A stretch of 64,000 nucleotides of DNA, taken from NCBI RefSeq assembly GCF_009935905.1, contig NZ_PREX01000001.1, forward strand, positions 124,001-188,000. Direction: 5' to 3'. The stretch's first letter is position 1, and every line of letters starts with the position of its first letter. Below the pieces are notes generated by a model. It was not told the DNA's origin. It did no database searches and saw only the letters and a list, made by a program, of their open reading frames with translations. Below, one piece after another: positions 47,450-57,727 of this stretch. Source of the DNA: Alkalibacterium sp. MB6 (lineage in GTDB: Bacteria > Bacillota > Bacilli > Lactobacillales > Carnobacteriaceae_A). A program made the position numbers and the translations under genes.

Positions 47450-48313
47450 TTTATTCCACCATAATTTTACCAATGATTGTGTTCCATCATTTCCGTATCC
47501 TGCATCTTTTAGCTGATCATATAATTCTTTGGCTCTTCGAGTAGCAGGCAGGTCTATACCCATTCTTTCAGCTTCATCCAAGGCAATGCCTAAATCTTTA
47601 ATAAAATGTTTAACAAAAAATCCAGGGGAATAGTCGTCGTTTATAATACGGGGAGCATAATTCTCAAGGGACCAGTTTCTACCAGCTCCCCCGTTGACTG
47701 TTTCGGATACTTTTTCTAAATCCAGTCCTGCTCGCTTGGCATAGATCATTAATTCTGTTATTCCTGTCATCGTACCAGCAACCATAATCTGGTTAGCTGC
47801 TTTTGTATGTTGGCCACTACCAGATGGTCCGTGCAAGGTCATAGATGCAGAAAAAACTTCCAATATATCCTTCACTTGGTTAAACGTCTCTTCTTCACCA
47901 CCCACCATAATGGTTAAGGTTCCCTTTTCAGCCCCTAAATCCCCACCAGAAACAGGGGCATCGAGTGTAGCAGCTCCTTTTTCTTTTGCTGTCTCACTTA
48001 TCTTCATCGCTAAAGACGGTGTACTTGTTGTTAAATCAATCAGCACTTTTCCCTCAACATTACCGTTGAAAATACCTTGTTCACTATAATAAACCTCTTC
48101 AACATCTTTTGGGTAGCCTACCATTGTGAATACAATATCTGACTGATTGGTTAATTCCAAAGGGCTTTCAGCCCACCTTGCACCTTCTTCTATTAAAGGT
48201 TCCGCTTTAGACTTGGTGCGATTATATACGGTAACTGAGTATCCCTTTTTTAGTAAATGACGAACGATTGACACACCCATGACTCCCGTTCCTATAAAAC
48301 CAACCTTTTTCAT
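47447..48313 (-). CDS. Beta-hydroxyacid dehydrogenase family protein (YkwC-like)
   Basis: 288-residue NAD(P)-dependent oxidoreductase of the 3-hydroxyisobutyrate/6-phosphogluconate dehydrogenase superfamily. The Rossmann loop FIGTGVMGVSIV is at residues 5-16, substrate motif DAPVSGGDLGAE near 121 and catalytic lysine in HTKAANQIM near 170. The length equals Bacillus YkwC. Substrate not determinable. The ATG at 48313 is preceded by GAGAGGAGAG at a rather long distance. Confidence 0.88.
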   Translation of the reverse strand: MKKVGFIGTGVMGVSIVRHLLKKGYSVTVYNRTKSKAEPLIEEGARWAESPLELTNQSDIVFTMVGYPKDVEEVYYSEQGIFNGNVEGKVLIDLTTSTPSLAMKISETAKEKGAATLDAPVSGGDLGAEKGTLTIMVGGEEETFNQVKDILEVFSASMTLHGPSGSGQHTKAANQIMVAGTMTGITELMIYAKRAGLDLEKVSETVNGGAGRNWSLENYAPRIINDDYSPGFFVKHFIKDLGIALDEAERMGIDLPATRRAKELYDQLKDAGYGNDGTQSLVKLWWNK

Positions 48314-48419
48314 CTGTACGCACTCTCCTCTCAACACGACTAGTTTGATACTGCTTTCATGCTCATTTTCTCATATAACATTGTTTAAAGCAATTGTCGC
48401 AAAAATCATAAAGCAATTG

Positions 48420-48463
48420 AAAAAAGCAGATTGAATACCTAAAGGTCATTCAATCTGCTTAAG
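48420..48463 (-). terminator. Terminator of ptsHI
   Basis: AAGCAGATTGAAT pairs with ATTCAATCTGCTT and is followed by TTTTTC on the minus strand, just after the ptsI stop codon. Confidence 0.9.
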
Positions 48464-48465
48464 CT

Positions 48466-50190
48466 TTACTTATTTAAATACGATTCAACAAGCTCAACCA
48501 CTTCTTCAGATGTTGAACAGTCCGTTACAGCTTTTTCAGCTAGTTCGGCCATTTCAACTGAATCAAGAGTTTTTAATAAGCTTCTTGTTTTTAGAATACT
48601 TGTCGCACTCATAGAGAATTCATCGAGTCCTAAACCGAGAAGGATTGGCACAGCCGTTTGATCTCCGGCCATCTCCCCACACATTCCAGCCCATTTGCCC
48701 TCTTTATGAGCAGCATCAATCACGTTTTTAACTAAACGTAAAATAGATGGGTTGTATGGTTGGTATAGATAAGATACTTGCTCATTCATTCGGTCAGCGG
48801 CCATCGTGTATTGAATCAGGTCATTTGTACCGATACTGAAGAAATCAACTTCTTTAGCAAATTGATCCGCTAAAACGGCAGCAGCTGGTATTTCTATCAT
48901 GATACCGACTTGAATAGAATCTGATATGTCGACGCCATCATTTTCTAGGTTCGCTCTTTCTTCGTCTAAGATAGCTTTGGCATCTCTAAATTCTTGAAGA
49001 GTAGCAATCATTGGGAACATGATACGTAAGGTTCCATGAACAGACGCACGTAATAAAGCTCTCAATTGCGTACGGAAAATAGAATCCTGGTCTAAGCTGA
49101 CACGTATAGCACGGTAGCCTAAGAATGGGTTCATTTCTTTAGGAAGCTCCAAGTATGGCAATTCTTTGTCTCCACCAATGTCCATTGTACGAACAACGAC
49201 TGGCTTGTTATCCATGCCTTCTAATACCTGTTTATAAGATTCGTACTGTTCATCTTCTGATGGGAGTTCTGTAGAATCCATATATAAGAATTCTGTACGG
49301 TACAAGCCAACAGCTTCTCCACCATTATTCTTAACACCTTCTAAATCTTTAGGTGTTCCAATATTTGCAGCTAATTCAACGTGCTTTCCGTCTTTAGTTA
49401 AGCTTGGCTCGTCTTTAAGACGGTCCCACTCTTTTCTTAACGTGTCGAATTCATCTGCTTTATTTTGGTAACGATCCTGTTCTTCTTCAGAAGGATTAAT
49501 GTAAACATCGCCTTCTAATCCATCAACAATTAATTGGTCTCCTTCAGATACCAATTCAGTGATGTTCTTCGTTCCTACAATCGCAGGGATCTCAAGAGAT
49601 CTAGCCATAATGGCTGAGTGAGATGTACGTCCTCCGATATTTGTTACAAATGCTTTAACATACTGCTTGTTTAGTTGGGCAGTATCACTGGGAGTCAAAT
49701 CTTCGGCTACAATGATGACTTCTTTATCAATCGTTGCCGGAGAAGGAAGAGTGACATTAAGTAATCGAGCCAATACACGCTTTCTTACATCGCGGATGTC
49801 AGCAGCTCTTTCTTGCATATACGCATTATCTTCCATTGCTTCAAACATTGAAATGAACGTATCCGTTACTTGTTTAAAAGCATACTCGGCATTTGTTTTT
49901 TCATCATTTATAACTGCATTAGCTTGGTCAATTAAGTCCGGGTCTGAGAGCACCATAACATGTGCATCAAAAACCTGAGCCTCTTCTTCGCCCAAAGATT
50001 CTGCAGCAATCGAACGAATCTTGCCTAATTGCTCTTTGGCTTCATCAATAGCTTTAGTTAAACGCTGTTTTTCATTGTCTGTATCAGAAACAGTTGTTTT
50101 TTCAACAGTCAAATCAGGTTCTACCAACATATAGGCTTTCGCTTGGGCTATCCCGTCGCTTGCAGCAATTCCGGATACATGTTGAGTCAT
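48466..50190 (-). CDS. ptsI: PTS enzyme I
   Basis: 574-residue phosphoenolpyruvate-protein phosphotransferase, first step of the sugar phosphotransferase system. The phosphorylated histidine is in [11 protein letters not shown] near residue 189. The PEP-binding barrel has [17 protein letters not shown] near 296 and the C-terminal catalytic cysteine region [10 protein letters not shown] near 500. The ATG overlaps the ptsH stop (TAATG). Confidence 0.98.
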   Translation of the reverse strand: MTQHVSGIAASDGIAQAKAYMLVEPDLTVEKTTVSDTDNEKQRLTKAIDEAKEQLGKIRSIAAESLGEEEAQVFDAHVMVLSDPDLIDQANAVINDEKTNAEYAFKQVTDTFISMFEAMEDNAYMQERAADIRDVRKRVLARLLNVTLPSPATIDKEVIIVAEDLTPSDTAQLNKQYVKAFVTNIGGRTSHSAIMARSLEIPAIVGTKNITELVSEGDQLIVDGLEGDVYINPSEEEQDRYQNKADEFDTLRKEWDRLKDEPSLTKDGKHVELAANIGTPKDLEGVKNNGGEAVGLYRTEFLYMDSTELPSEDEQYESYKQVLEGMDNKPVVVRTMDIGGDKELPYLELPKEMNPFLGYRAIRVSLDQDSIFRTQLRALLRASVHGTLRIMFPMIATLQEFRDAKAILDEERANLENDGVDISDSIQVGIMIEIPAAAVLADQFAKEVDFFSIGTNDLIQYTMAADRMNEQVSYLYQPYNPSILRLVKNVIDAAHKEGKWAGMCGEMAGDQTAVPILLGLGLDEFSMSATSILKTRSLLKTLDSVEMAELAEKAVTDCSTSEEVVELVESYLNK

Positions 50191-50456
50191 TAGTTTGCCA
50201 TTCCCTCATTTTTGATTGTTTGGTCGATTCCTGCGATCGCTTCTTCTTCATCAGCGCCTTCAGCAGTAATAACAACGTCTGCACCTTTACCTACACCTAG
50301 AGACATAACGCCCATGATAGATTTCAAGTTAACAGATTTACCTTTATACTCTAAAGTAATATCAGAGTTAAATTTGCTTGCTGTTTGAACAAGTAGTGTT
50401 GCTGGTCTTGCGTGGATACCTGTTTCTGCTGTGATATTATATTCTCTTCTTTCCAT
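50190..50456 (-). CDS. ptsH: Phosphocarrier protein HPr
   Basis: 88-residue phosphocarrier between enzyme I and sugar EII proteins, and, when phosphorylated on serine, corepressor for CcpA. Both sites are intact: H15 in GIHARPA and S46 in LKSIMGV. The ATG at 50456 follows AAGGAG. The promoter upstream carries a cre-like sequence. Confidence 0.98.
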   Translation of the reverse strand: MERREYNITAETGIHARPATLLVQTASKFNSDITLEYKGKSVNLKSIMGVMSLGVGKGADVVITAEGADEEEAIAGIDQTIKNEGMAN

Positions 50457-50501
50457 AATGACTAGCTCCTTTTCAATAAAAAGTATTTTTGATCGAAAGG
50501 T

Positions 50502-50530
50502 ATAAAATGATAGCGCTTCATGTTTGTCAA
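50502..50530 (-). promoter_or_regulatory. Promoter of ptsHI with cre-like sequence
   Basis: A perfect TTGACA (50525-50530) and TTTTAT (50502-50507) on the minus strand are 17 bases apart. The spacer holds AAGCGCTATCA (50508-50518), which matches 11 bases of a CcpA cre site; the outer left arm is off by one base. Confidence 0.7.
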
Positions 50531-50645
50531 AGTTGTGTACCGTACTTGAACACAAAGAATCACTCTACTCTTTCTTCTTATACAGATTACCATTTTTTTC
50601 CCGTAGCGACAACTATTTTCTACTTTTTAGTATTTTTCGCTTGAA

Positions 50646-50773
50646 AGTCAAAGAAGGTCAGATTATAATAGAATTATCAAAGGTCAAAGTTGGTCAGACT
50701 AAACCATGCTTTTTCCTGTTTAATAGAAAGTTGACCCCTTTCAAATGACCTTTGGAATCATTATTAGTATAAT
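50646..50773 (+). promoter_or_regulatory. CtsR-type operators and promoter of clpE
   Basis: Two heptad direct repeats with 3-base spacers occur on the plus strand: AGTCAAA-N3-GGTCAGA (50646-50662) and GGTCAAA-N3-GGTCAGA (50682-50698). These fit the CtsR consensus GGTCAAA-N3-GGTCAAA. Further GACC-type heptads at 50731-50750 overlap the -35 region, and TATAAT is at 50768-50773. Class III heat-shock repression by CtsR is the expected control. No gene lies in this 350-base interval. Confidence 0.85.
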
Positions 50774-50810
50774 AAAATAGAAGTAAAAAGAAGAAAGGAA
50801 GGTATATCGT

Positions 50811-53072
50811 ATGATATGTCAACGTTGTATGGAAAGAAATGCAACCATTCACTTAACGACCAGTATTAATGGGAACAGACGTGAAATCGATCTGTGTCAA
50901 AAATGCTACCGAGAAATCAAACAACAGGAACAACAAGGGCGTATGAACCGAGTAATGGGTCAAGATCCTTTCGGAATGAATCAATTCGATGATTTTTTCA
51001 AAGCTTTGTCACGAGGCATGCAACCCGACCAACAAGGTCAAACACCGCCTAATCAACAACATGCTTCTGGAGGCAACCAGCCCCCTAACCAAGGGACTTC
51101 TAGAGGTGGCTTGTTAGGAGAGTATGGGGTTGACCTTACTCAAATGGCACGAGAAGGAAAAGTCGATCCAGTTATTGGTCGAGACCGAGAAATCGAGCGA
51201 GTAATTGAAATTTTAAATAGACGCACAAAAAACAACCCTGTATTAACTGGTGAAGCAGGCGTTGGTAAAACAGCCATCGTTGAAGGTCTTGCTTTAAAGA
51301 TAGTAAACGGCGAAGTACCACAAAAGCTTCAAGATAAAGAAGTTATCCGTTTGGATGTTGCTTCTCTTGTACAAGGAACCGGCATTAGAGGACAGTTTGA
51401 AGAAAGAATGCAACAATTAATGAATGAATTAAGAGAGAATAAAAATATTATTTTGTTCATTGATGAGGTTCACGAAATTGTTGGCGCTGGTTCTGCTGAA
51501 GGAAGCAGTATGGACGCTGGAAATATTCTGAAGCCAGCTTTAGCCCGCGGTGAATTGCAAATGGTTGGTGCGACTACTTTAAACGAATACCGAAAAATTG
51601 AAAAAGATCCGGCATTAGAAAGACGATTACAGCCGGTACGAGTCAACGAACCAACTTTAGAAGAAACTTACACGATTTTAAAAGGTATTCAAAAACAATA
51701 CGAAGATTATCACCACGTCAAATATTCTGAAGAAGCCATTAAGAGTGCCGTAGAATTATCTCACCGCTACATTCAGGATCGTTTCCTTCCAGATAAAGCC
51801 ATTGATTTAATAGATGAATCAGGTTCTAAGAAAAACTTAACGATTCAAACGGTCGACCCAGCTGCTTTAGAAGAGAAAATCAAAGAAGCCGATCAAGCGA
51901 AACAAGAAGCATTAGAACAAGAAGATTACGAAAAAGCTGCTTTTTACCGTGATCAAGTAACGAAGTATAAAGAAATGATTAATCAACAGACTCCTGAGTC
52001 TGAACAGCCAGTCATTACTGAACAAGATATCATTTCAATTATTGAAATGAGAACAGGTATCCCTGTTGGTGAATTGAAGGAAAAAGAGCAAGAACAGTTG
52101 AAAGACCTTGATCAATCCTTGAGAAAACATGTCATAGGTCAAGACCAAGCCATAGACAAAGTGGCTCGAGCTATTCGTCGTAACCGGATTGGATTACGCC
52201 AGAAAAATAGACCGATTGGTTCCTTCCTCTTCGTAGGGCCAACTGGTGTCGGTAAGACTGAATTGGCTAAAACCTTGGCCTTGGAATTGTTTGGAAGCAA
52301 AGAAGCTTATGTCCGACTCGATATGAGTGAGTATATGGAAAAACACAGCACGTCCAAACTCATTGGTTCTCCTCCAGGCTATGTAGGGTACGAAGAAGCT
52401 GGTCAGCTAACTGAGAAAGTTAGACGAAACCCATACAGCTTAATCTTAGTCGATGAAGTGGAGAAAGCTCACCCTGATGTGATGAATATGTTCTTGCAAA
52501 TTCTGGATGACGGCCGTTTGACCGATGCACAAGGGCGAACAGTTAACTTTAAAGAAACCATCATTATTATGACTACTAACGCTGGAACAACGAACGTCGA
52601 ATCAAGTGTTGGTTTCGGTGCTCAATTAAGCGGTCAGCAACATTCCTTATTAAATCATTTAGGAGACTTCTTCCGTCCTGAATTCCTAAACCGATTTGAT
52701 GGTATTGTTGAATTCAACTCTCTAACTAAGGAGAACTTGCTGGAAATTATTGAGTTGATGCTAGAAGACATTAAAGAAGCCATGACCCAGCACCATATTA
52801 CAGTGACCGTTGATCAATCAGCAAAAGAGAAACTGGTCGATTTGGGCTATGATCCTAAAATGGGTGCACGGCCGCTAAGACGAGTGATTGAAGAGCAAAT
52901 TGAAGATAGAATTGCAGAATTTTATTTAAATAATCCTGAACCGGGTCACATCTTAGCTACAGTTGATGAAAATGGAAACATTATGATTACAAATGAAACA
53001 GATGAGTCTGTAACAGAATCCACAAGTGACTCGACTGATGAATCGACAGAGAACACTGAAGAGTCAGAATAA
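50811..53072 (+). CDS. clpE: ATP-dependent Clp protease ATPase subunit ClpE
   Basis: 753-residue Clp/Hsp100 unfoldase. An N-terminal zinc finger (CQRC at 3-6 region and CQKC near 30) is the hallmark of ClpE. Two AAA modules follow, with Walker A GEAGVGKT near residue 148 and GPTGVGKT near 476, and a UVR-like coiled linker ([15 protein letters not shown]) near 375. It feeds misfolded proteins to ClpP. A Q/N/P-rich linker follows the finger, and the C-terminal tail is a run of T, E, S and D. CtsR-type sites precede it. Confidence 0.96.
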   Translation: MICQRCMERNATIHLTTSINGNRREIDLCQKCYREIKQQEQQGRMNRVMGQDPFGMNQFDDFFKALSRGMQPDQQGQTPPNQQHASGGNQPPNQGTSRGGLLGEYGVDLTQMAREGKVDPVIGRDREIERVIEILNRRTKNNPVLTGEAGVGKTAIVEGLALKIVNGEVPQKLQDKEVIRLDVASLVQGTGIRGQFEERMQQLMNELRENKNIILFIDEVHEIVGAGSAEGSSMDAGNILKPALARGELQMVGATTLNEYRKIEKDPALERRLQPVRVNEPTLEETYTILKGIQKQYEDYHHVKYSEEAIKSAVELSHRYIQDRFLPDKAIDLIDESGSKKNLTIQTVDPAALEEKIKEADQAKQEALEQEDYEKAAFYRDQVTKYKEMINQQTPESEQPVITEQDIISIIEMRTGIPVGELKEKEQEQLKDLDQSLRKHVIGQDQAIDKVARAIRRNRIGLRQKNRPIGSFLFVGPTGVGKTELAKTLALELFGSKEAYVRLDMSEYMEKHSTSKLIGSPPGYVGYEEAGQLTEKVRRNPYSLILVDEVEKAHPDVMNMFLQILDDGRLTDAQGRTVNFKETIIIMTTNAGTTNVESSVGFGAQLSGQQHSLLNHLGDFFRPEFLNRFDGIVEFNSLTKENLLEIIELMLEDIKEAMTQHHITVTVDQSAKEKLVDLGYDPKMGARPLRRVIEEQIEDRIAEFYLNNPEPGHILATVDENGNIMITNETDESVTESTSDSTDESTENTEESE

Positions 53073-53082
53073 AGTCATTATC

Positions 53083-53131
53083 AAAAAAACAACCATCACG
53101 TATTCATACGCCGATGGTTGTTTTTTTGTTT
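53083..53131 (+). terminator. Terminator of clpE
   Basis: AACAACCATC pairs with GATGGTTGTT and is followed by seven T on the plus strand. Confidence 0.88.
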
Positions 53132-53198
53132 TATATGACTTTTTGAGAGTTTGTTTCGCTTTAATTTCATTTACTTCGATTTTGTGAACTGTGTTTTC

Positions 53199-53828
53199 TT
53201 ACCTTCTAAAGACATGGTTACCAATAGTGGTAACGTATTCTAACGTATCAAACCATTCCTGACCGGCTGCAATAGCTGGGTTGTAGAAATATAAAGCATC
53301 TCCTACTGGCCCCTTACCTCTAAGTGCTTCTTTAGCAGCTTGTAAGGACGTCTGTGTAGCCTCGTTATATATTGCCCCATTCATTACTGGTTCAAATTGA
53401 CACGGCTGGTATATCACTTCTTTAACAGAATCAGGAAACTGTCGATGATTCACTCTATTTAATACCACTTGCCCTACAGCAACTTTTCCCTCATAAGACT
53501 CACCTTTCGCTTCGGCTTCGATGATTCTTGCGAGCAAATCAATTAGCTCAGGATTGATAGGTTCTCTTAAATCTAAACTGGTTCCTGATACCGATACGAT
53601 TAATTCGGTAGGTTCTTCATCTAATAGTGTTGAGAGAGCTTCATCAGTGGATACATCTTCTTCCAGATCAGTAACTAAATCAAGTAAGCTTGCGGGTTCA
53701 TATTCTATGATAAAACCTAAAGCTTTGAGCACTTTATCATTAGATAAAGATTCAGCCTTTGTTTCAGGCGTTCGTATTGTCACTGCACCTATAAAGAGAC
53801 AGGCAAGCAACATTATTTTTATTATCAT
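53199..53828 (-). CDS. SleB/CwlJ-family cell wall hydrolase (Hydrolase_2)
   Basis: 209-residue secreted protein with a signal peptide (about 1-25), an acidic spacer, then a SleB/CwlJ catalytic domain from about residue 92. The acidic active-site region RIIEAEAKGESYEGKVAVGQ is at 101-120, followed by VVLNRV. These enzymes act on peptidoglycan glycan strands; in sporeformers they degrade cortex. No spore gene is visible here, so a vegetative wall role is likely. AGGAGG precedes the ATG. Confidence 0.85.
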   Translation of the reverse strand: MIIKIMLLACLFIGAVTIRTPETKAESLSNDKVLKALGFIIEYEPASLLDLVTDLEEDVSTDEALSTLLDEEPTELIVSVSGTSLDLREPINPELIDLLARIIEAEAKGESYEGKVAVGQVVLNRVNHRQFPDSVKEVIYQPCQFEPVMNGAIYNEATQTSLQAAKEALRGKGPVGDALYFYNPAIAAGQEWFDTLEYVTTIGNHVFRR

Positions 53829-54088
53829 CTTTTCCTCCTCATATACCCTATCGTTTCATACATCAGACACTGGTATACATGCGGTATTCTATAGTTTTAT
53901 CGTCTACAAAAAGGATGCTGATTGTCCTAAACAGTGAATAATCAGGCTACCTCACTAATAAATACTATAACTGTAAAGGGATGATTCACAAAGTGATACG
54001 CTCTTATGGGCCATGATTCTACGGTTTTTATTGGTTAGTCCTTTCTCATTTTGATCATTCTCTCCTTTTTATTAGTCTACTTCATATG
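53829..54088. other. Intergenic region between the SleB-type gene and the prfC terminator
   Basis: About 260 bases without an open frame. A short dyad (CTGATT and AATCAG near 53918-53947) is the only structure I see; it is too weak to call. The region presumably holds the promoter of the hydrolase gene, but no box is convincing. Confidence 0.4.
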
Positions 54089-54140
54089 AAAAACGACCGG
54101 GCCACAGGAGGCAGAAGCCTCTAGTAATCCAGTCGTTTTA
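54089..54140 (-). terminator. Terminator of prfC
   Basis: AAACGACTGG pairs with CCCGGTCGTTTTT around an inner GAGGC/GCCTC stem on the minus strand. Confidence 0.82.
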
Positions 54141-54156
54141 TTTTTTAGCTTAATGC

Positions 54157-55749
54157 TTATAATAAAGAGGTTAACTCTACATCGGGATATTTATCACTAA
54201 ACCATCTCATAGCAAAGGTGTTTTCGAATAGGAATAAGGGTTGATCAAACCGGTCACGAACCAGCATATTTCTACTCGACCCCATATTCTCGTCTAATTG
54301 TTTCGGATCAATCCATCTAGCGATACGGCTGCCGATTGAAGTCATCACCACTTCAGAGTTGTACTCATTCTTCATTCGGTGCTCAAACACTTCAAATTGC
54401 AACTGACCAACCGCTCCAATAATGTAATCTTCTGTGTGATAAGACTTATATAGTTGGATAGCACCCTCTTGTACCAGTTGGTTAATGCCTTTGTGAAAAG
54501 ATTTTTGTTTCATGACGTTCTTAGCCTCGACTCTGACGAATAGTTCAGGTGTAAATTGAGGCAAGTCTTTAAACTCAATTTTATCTTTTCCAGAATAGAT
54601 TGTATCCCCAATTTGGAAATTCCCTGTGTCATAAAGACCAATAATATCACCAGCTACAGCATCTGATACCGATTCACGGTTCTCAGCCATGAACTGAGTA
54701 GAATTAGACAACCGCATTTTTTTCCCTTCTCTAGAAAGTGTCACATCTATACCTCGCTCAAAGCGTCCCGAACAAATTCTCAAAAAGGCAATACGGTCAC
54801 GGTGTTTAGGGTCCATATTGGCTTGGATTTTAAAGATAAAGCCTGAGAAATCCTCATCAGTTGGAGAGACTACTTTCTCATCTTCCGTGTCTTGATCAGT
54901 CGGCTCAGGTGCAAACTGTAAAAACGTTTCTAAAAAGGTTTGGACACCGAAATTAGTTAAAGCCGATCCGAAAAAGACAGGTGTTAATTCGCCTTTTGCG
55001 ATAGCTTCTCTTGAAAATTCATTGCCGGCTTCTTTTAAAAGTAAGGCATCTTCTAAAACTTGGTTATAGAGACTTTCATTTTGGTATGGATGATCGCCTT
55101 CTATTTCTCCTTCATCTGTCAAGGAGATGAAACGCTCACCATGATTGTGACTATCAGGACGCAACACTTCTATTCGATTATGAAACACATCATATAAGCC
55201 AAGCAATGTTTTTCCTGATCCCATTGGCCAGTTCATTGGGTAAGCATCGATTTCCAACACTTCTTCGAGCTCTTCAATCAAATCTAATGGCTCTCTTCCA
55301 TCTCGGTCAATTTTGTTCATAAATGTAAATATGGGAATGCCTCTCATGCGGCACACTTTGAATAATTTCTTAGTCTGCTCTTCAATCCCCTTACCACTGT
55401 CGACCACCATAACTGCAGCATCGACTGCCATTAATGTTCGGTAAGTATCTTCCGAGAAGTCTTCGTGCCCAGGCGTATCCAAAATGTTTATACGTTTATC
55501 TTGGTAATCAAATTGCATGACCGAACTGGTAACAGAAATCCCTCTTTGCTTTTCAATCTCCATCCAGTCTGACTTAGCAAACTTTCCAGTTTTTTTAGCT
55601 TTTACTGTTCCAGCCTGTCTAATGGCTCCACCAAAGAGCAATAATTGTTCTGTTATCGTTGTCTTACCTGCATCCGGGTGAGAGATAATGGCAAAGGTTC
55701 TTCTTTTTTTAACTTCTTTTTTCAAATCTTTTAGTTGTGTATCGTTCAC
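54157..55749 (-). CDS. prfC: Peptide chain release factor 3
   Basis: 530-residue translational GTPase that removes RF1/RF2 from the ribosome after termination. P loop SHPDAGKTT lies near residues 18-26, switch [14 protein letters not shown] near 88 and NKIDRD near 143. Full length. The start is GTG at 55749. It follows the AI-2E family gene by about 30 bases. Confidence 0.97.
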   Translation of the reverse strand: MNDTQLKDLKKEVKKRRTFAIISHPDAGKTTITEQLLLFGGAIRQAGTVKAKKTGKFAKSDWMEIEKQRGISVTSSVMQFDYQDKRINILDTPGHEDFSEDTYRTLMAVDAAVMVVDSGKGIEEQTKKLFKVCRMRGIPIFTFMNKIDRDGREPLDLIEELEEVLEIDAYPMNWPMGSGKTLLGLYDVFHNRIEVLRPDSHNHGERFISLTDEGEIEGDHPYQNESLYNQVLEDALLLKEAGNEFSREAIAKGELTPVFFGSALTNFGVQTFLETFLQFAPEPTDQDTEDEKVVSPTDEDFSGFIFKIQANMDPKHRDRIAFLRICSGRFERGIDVTLSREGKKMRLSNSTQFMAENRESVSDAVAGDIIGLYDTGNFQIGDTIYSGKDKIEFKDLPQFTPELFVRVEAKNVMKQKSFHKGINQLVQEGAIQLYKSYHTEDYIIGAVGQLQFEVFEHRMKNEYNSEVVMTSIGSRIARWIDPKQLDENMGSSRNMLVRDRFDQPLFLFENTFAMRWFSDKYPDVELTSLL

Positions 55750-55782
55750 TATAAAACGTCCTTATAAATAAATTTTCAACCC

Positions 55783-56892
55783 TTAATGTTGAATCGGTTC
55801 AGTTTTTTTTCTCACTTTATTTTCTTTTACCATTCGTGCAACATAGTAGCCGATGGTTTTAATCATAACAAATACAGGTACCCCGATTAACATACCCAAC
55901 AAACCAGCGATGTTAGCAGAAGCTAACAAAACCAGTATGACGGTCAAAGGGTGAATAGATAATGACTTCCCAACAAAGAATGGGGTGAGTAAATTACTAT
56001 CTAACTGTTGGACAATTAATACGAATAAACCAGCTAGTACAGCTAAAGTCCGCGATTCAACTAAACCAACGATGATAGCAGGTGCAGCTCCAATAAATGG
56101 ACCGACAAAGGGAATAAAATTCGTTATTGCAGCGAATAATGATAGTAGCAAAGCTGACGGTATACCAGCAAGTGTATATAAGAAAAACAACAAGCCTCCT
56201 ACTATAATGGACGCTATTCCTTTTCCACTTATATAGCCGGACATGACTTCGTCGGTCTGAATAAGCATGTCTTTAACATTTTTTCTATACTTAGTTGATG
56301 TGTGATCTAATACTAGCGGTACAAATTTCCATCCATCATATAACATATAAAATAAAATGACGGGAATCGTTATCGCCATAAACGCAATTTCGGTATATTT
56401 TTGAACCAAGTTACCTACACCAGAAACCAGTCCACTTAGAAAACGAGAACCTATATCTCCAAGCCATACTTCTAAATTTTCTAGTATCGGTGCGATATTG
56501 ATCTCTTGCATCCACGGTTCTTCCCCTAATCTTAGAGCATAAATTTCCAATTGATTTATAAATTGGGGTATACCGGATACTATATTCGTAGCTTGTTCAA
56601 TTAGCATAGGAATACCGACAACAACAGCAAAAACGAGGATCCCAACTAACATGAGCATCACTAGTGCGATCCCTATGACTCGTTTAATTTTGATTCTTTC
56701 AAGTAATTGAACGATGGGGTTTAATAAATAATATAAAAAACCAGCAATGAGTAAAGGCATGAATAATGCCGTTAATATGCCGACGAAAGGATTTAATATA
56801 AAATCAATCTGTTGAAGCACTACTATTAATATGGCCGCTAACAAGAGCCATATAGTCCAAAACATTAATTTTGAATTTTTCCAATTTATCAC
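55783..56892 (-). CDS. AI-2E family transporter (YdbI/PerM type)
   Basis: 369-residue membrane protein with about eight helices and the C-terminal family block (PFVGPFIGAAPAIIVGLVE, HPLTVILVLLASANIAGLLGM in part). The family includes exporters of AI-2 and Na+/H+ antiporters; the substrate here is unknown. I start at the GTG at 56892, after AAAGGAAG, because a TATAAT at 56927-56932 lies inside the longer open frame. Confidence 0.88.
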   Translation of the reverse strand: MINWKNSKLMFWTIWLLLAAILIVVLQQIDFILNPFVGILTALFMPLLIAGFLYYLLNPIVQLLERIKIKRVIGIALVMLMLVGILVFAVVVGIPMLIEQATNIVSGIPQFINQLEIYALRLGEEPWMQEINIAPILENLEVWLGDIGSRFLSGLVSGVGNLVQKYTEIAFMAITIPVILFYMLYDGWKFVPLVLDHTSTKYRKNVKDMLIQTDEVMSGYISGKGIASIIVGGLLFFLYTLAGIPSALLLSLFAAITNFIPFVGPFIGAAPAIIVGLVESRTLAVLAGLFVLIVQQLDSNLLTPFFVGKSLSIHPLTVILVLLASANIAGLLGMLIGVPVFVMIKTIGYYVARMVKENKVRKKTEPIQH

Positions 56893-56926
56893 ATTGTCTT
56901 CTTCCTTTCGTGCGTATCTCTTACCT

Positions 56927-56932
56927 ATTATA
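56927..56932 (-). promoter_or_regulatory. -10 box before the AI-2E family gene
   Basis: Perfect TATAAT on the minus strand with TTTCAA 17 bases upstream; it also decides the start codon of the gene. Confidence 0.55.
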
Positions 56933-57032
56933 AGTGACACTCGTACAGATTGAAAGGGCTAGTTTCTACAATCTATTGACGGTTTTTCCACTTATTGCTA
57001 TAGTATGAATACGTTAAGAAATGAGGGATGTT

Positions 57033-57470
57033 ATGAAGTTTCAAATGACGAGAGATATTAACAGTTCTATTTACAATGACTCATTAACTATTCGAAAAAC
57101 AGTCTTTATAGAGGAACAGCAAGTTGACGAAGCACTTGAGATTGATGAATTGGAAAGTCAGACCTTACATGTGGTTGGGTACGATGAAAAAGAAGAAGCA
57201 TGTTGTACGGCAAGACTTTATGAAAAAGAAACAGGAATGATTAAAGTTCAACGTGTCGCTGTTCTATCTTCCCACCGAGGTAAATGTTACGGTAGAGAAT
57301 TATTGAATGCCATCGAGGATATTGCCAAGTCCGAATTTAATGCTCACACATTGGTTCTTGATGCTCAAGATCACGCCATTCCTTTTTACGAAAAAAGTCA
57401 CTACACCGTTTACGGTGGCCCATTCTTGGATGCCAACATTCCTCACCACCATATGAAAAAAGAGATATAG
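57033..57470 (+). CDS. GNAT family N-acetyltransferase
   Basis: 145-residue acetyl-CoA-dependent transferase, most like the YjcF/ElaA group. The N-terminal VFIEEQQVDEALEIDE is typical, and the acetyl-CoA loop is VQRVAVLSSHRGKCYGREL near residue 78. The acceptor is unknown. The ATG at 57033 has GAGGGA at a proper distance; the ATG four codons earlier overlaps that site. It converges with the DUF3006 gene, only four bases apart. Confidence 0.9.
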   Translation: MKFQMTRDINSSIYNDSLTIRKTVFIEEQQVDEALEIDELESQTLHVVGYDEKEEACCTARLYEKETGMIKVQRVAVLSSHRGKCYGRELLNAIEDIAKSEFNAHTLVLDAQDHAIPFYEKSHYTVYGGPFLDANIPHHHMKKEI

Positions 57471-57474
57471 ACAC

Positions 57475-57726
57475 TTAGTCCATATCTCTTTTTTTCGTTC
57501 GGTTCAAAAGCGCCTGCCTTTTTGCTTTATTTTCCTTAAGGCGCCTGCCTTTTTCGCTCACATCATTAGAAACAACTACCCAGCCTTCTTGGGTCTTCTC
57601 GAATAAAAACACATCGCCCCATTCAAATGGTTTCGGAAGCATATGTGTATCGATAAGTATCTCTTCTTTTGAATCGAGAATAATGACTGCTTTGTCATCG
57701 AAAACAGCTTCCACTACACCATACAT
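57475..57726 (-). CDS. DUF3006 domain protein
   Basis: 83-residue protein with a small beta-barrel-like DUF3006 domain (VVEAVFDDKAVIILD ... LPKPFEWGDVFLFE) and a basic tail. DUF3006 proteins usually accompany ComEC/Rec2-like metallo-beta-lactamase genes, as here one base downstream of that gene; the function is unknown. GGAGGAGG precedes the ATG. Confidence 0.88.
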   Translation of the reverse strand: MYGVVEAVFDDKAVIILDSKEEILIDTHMLPKPFEWGDVFLFEKTQEGWVVVSNDVSEKGRRLKENKAKRQALLNRTKKRDMD

Positions 57727-57727
57727 A

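Noticed and set aside
53918-53947. Short dyad CTGATT/AATCAG between sleB-type gene and prfC
   Set aside because: Six-base arms with a long loop are expected by chance in AT-rich DNA.
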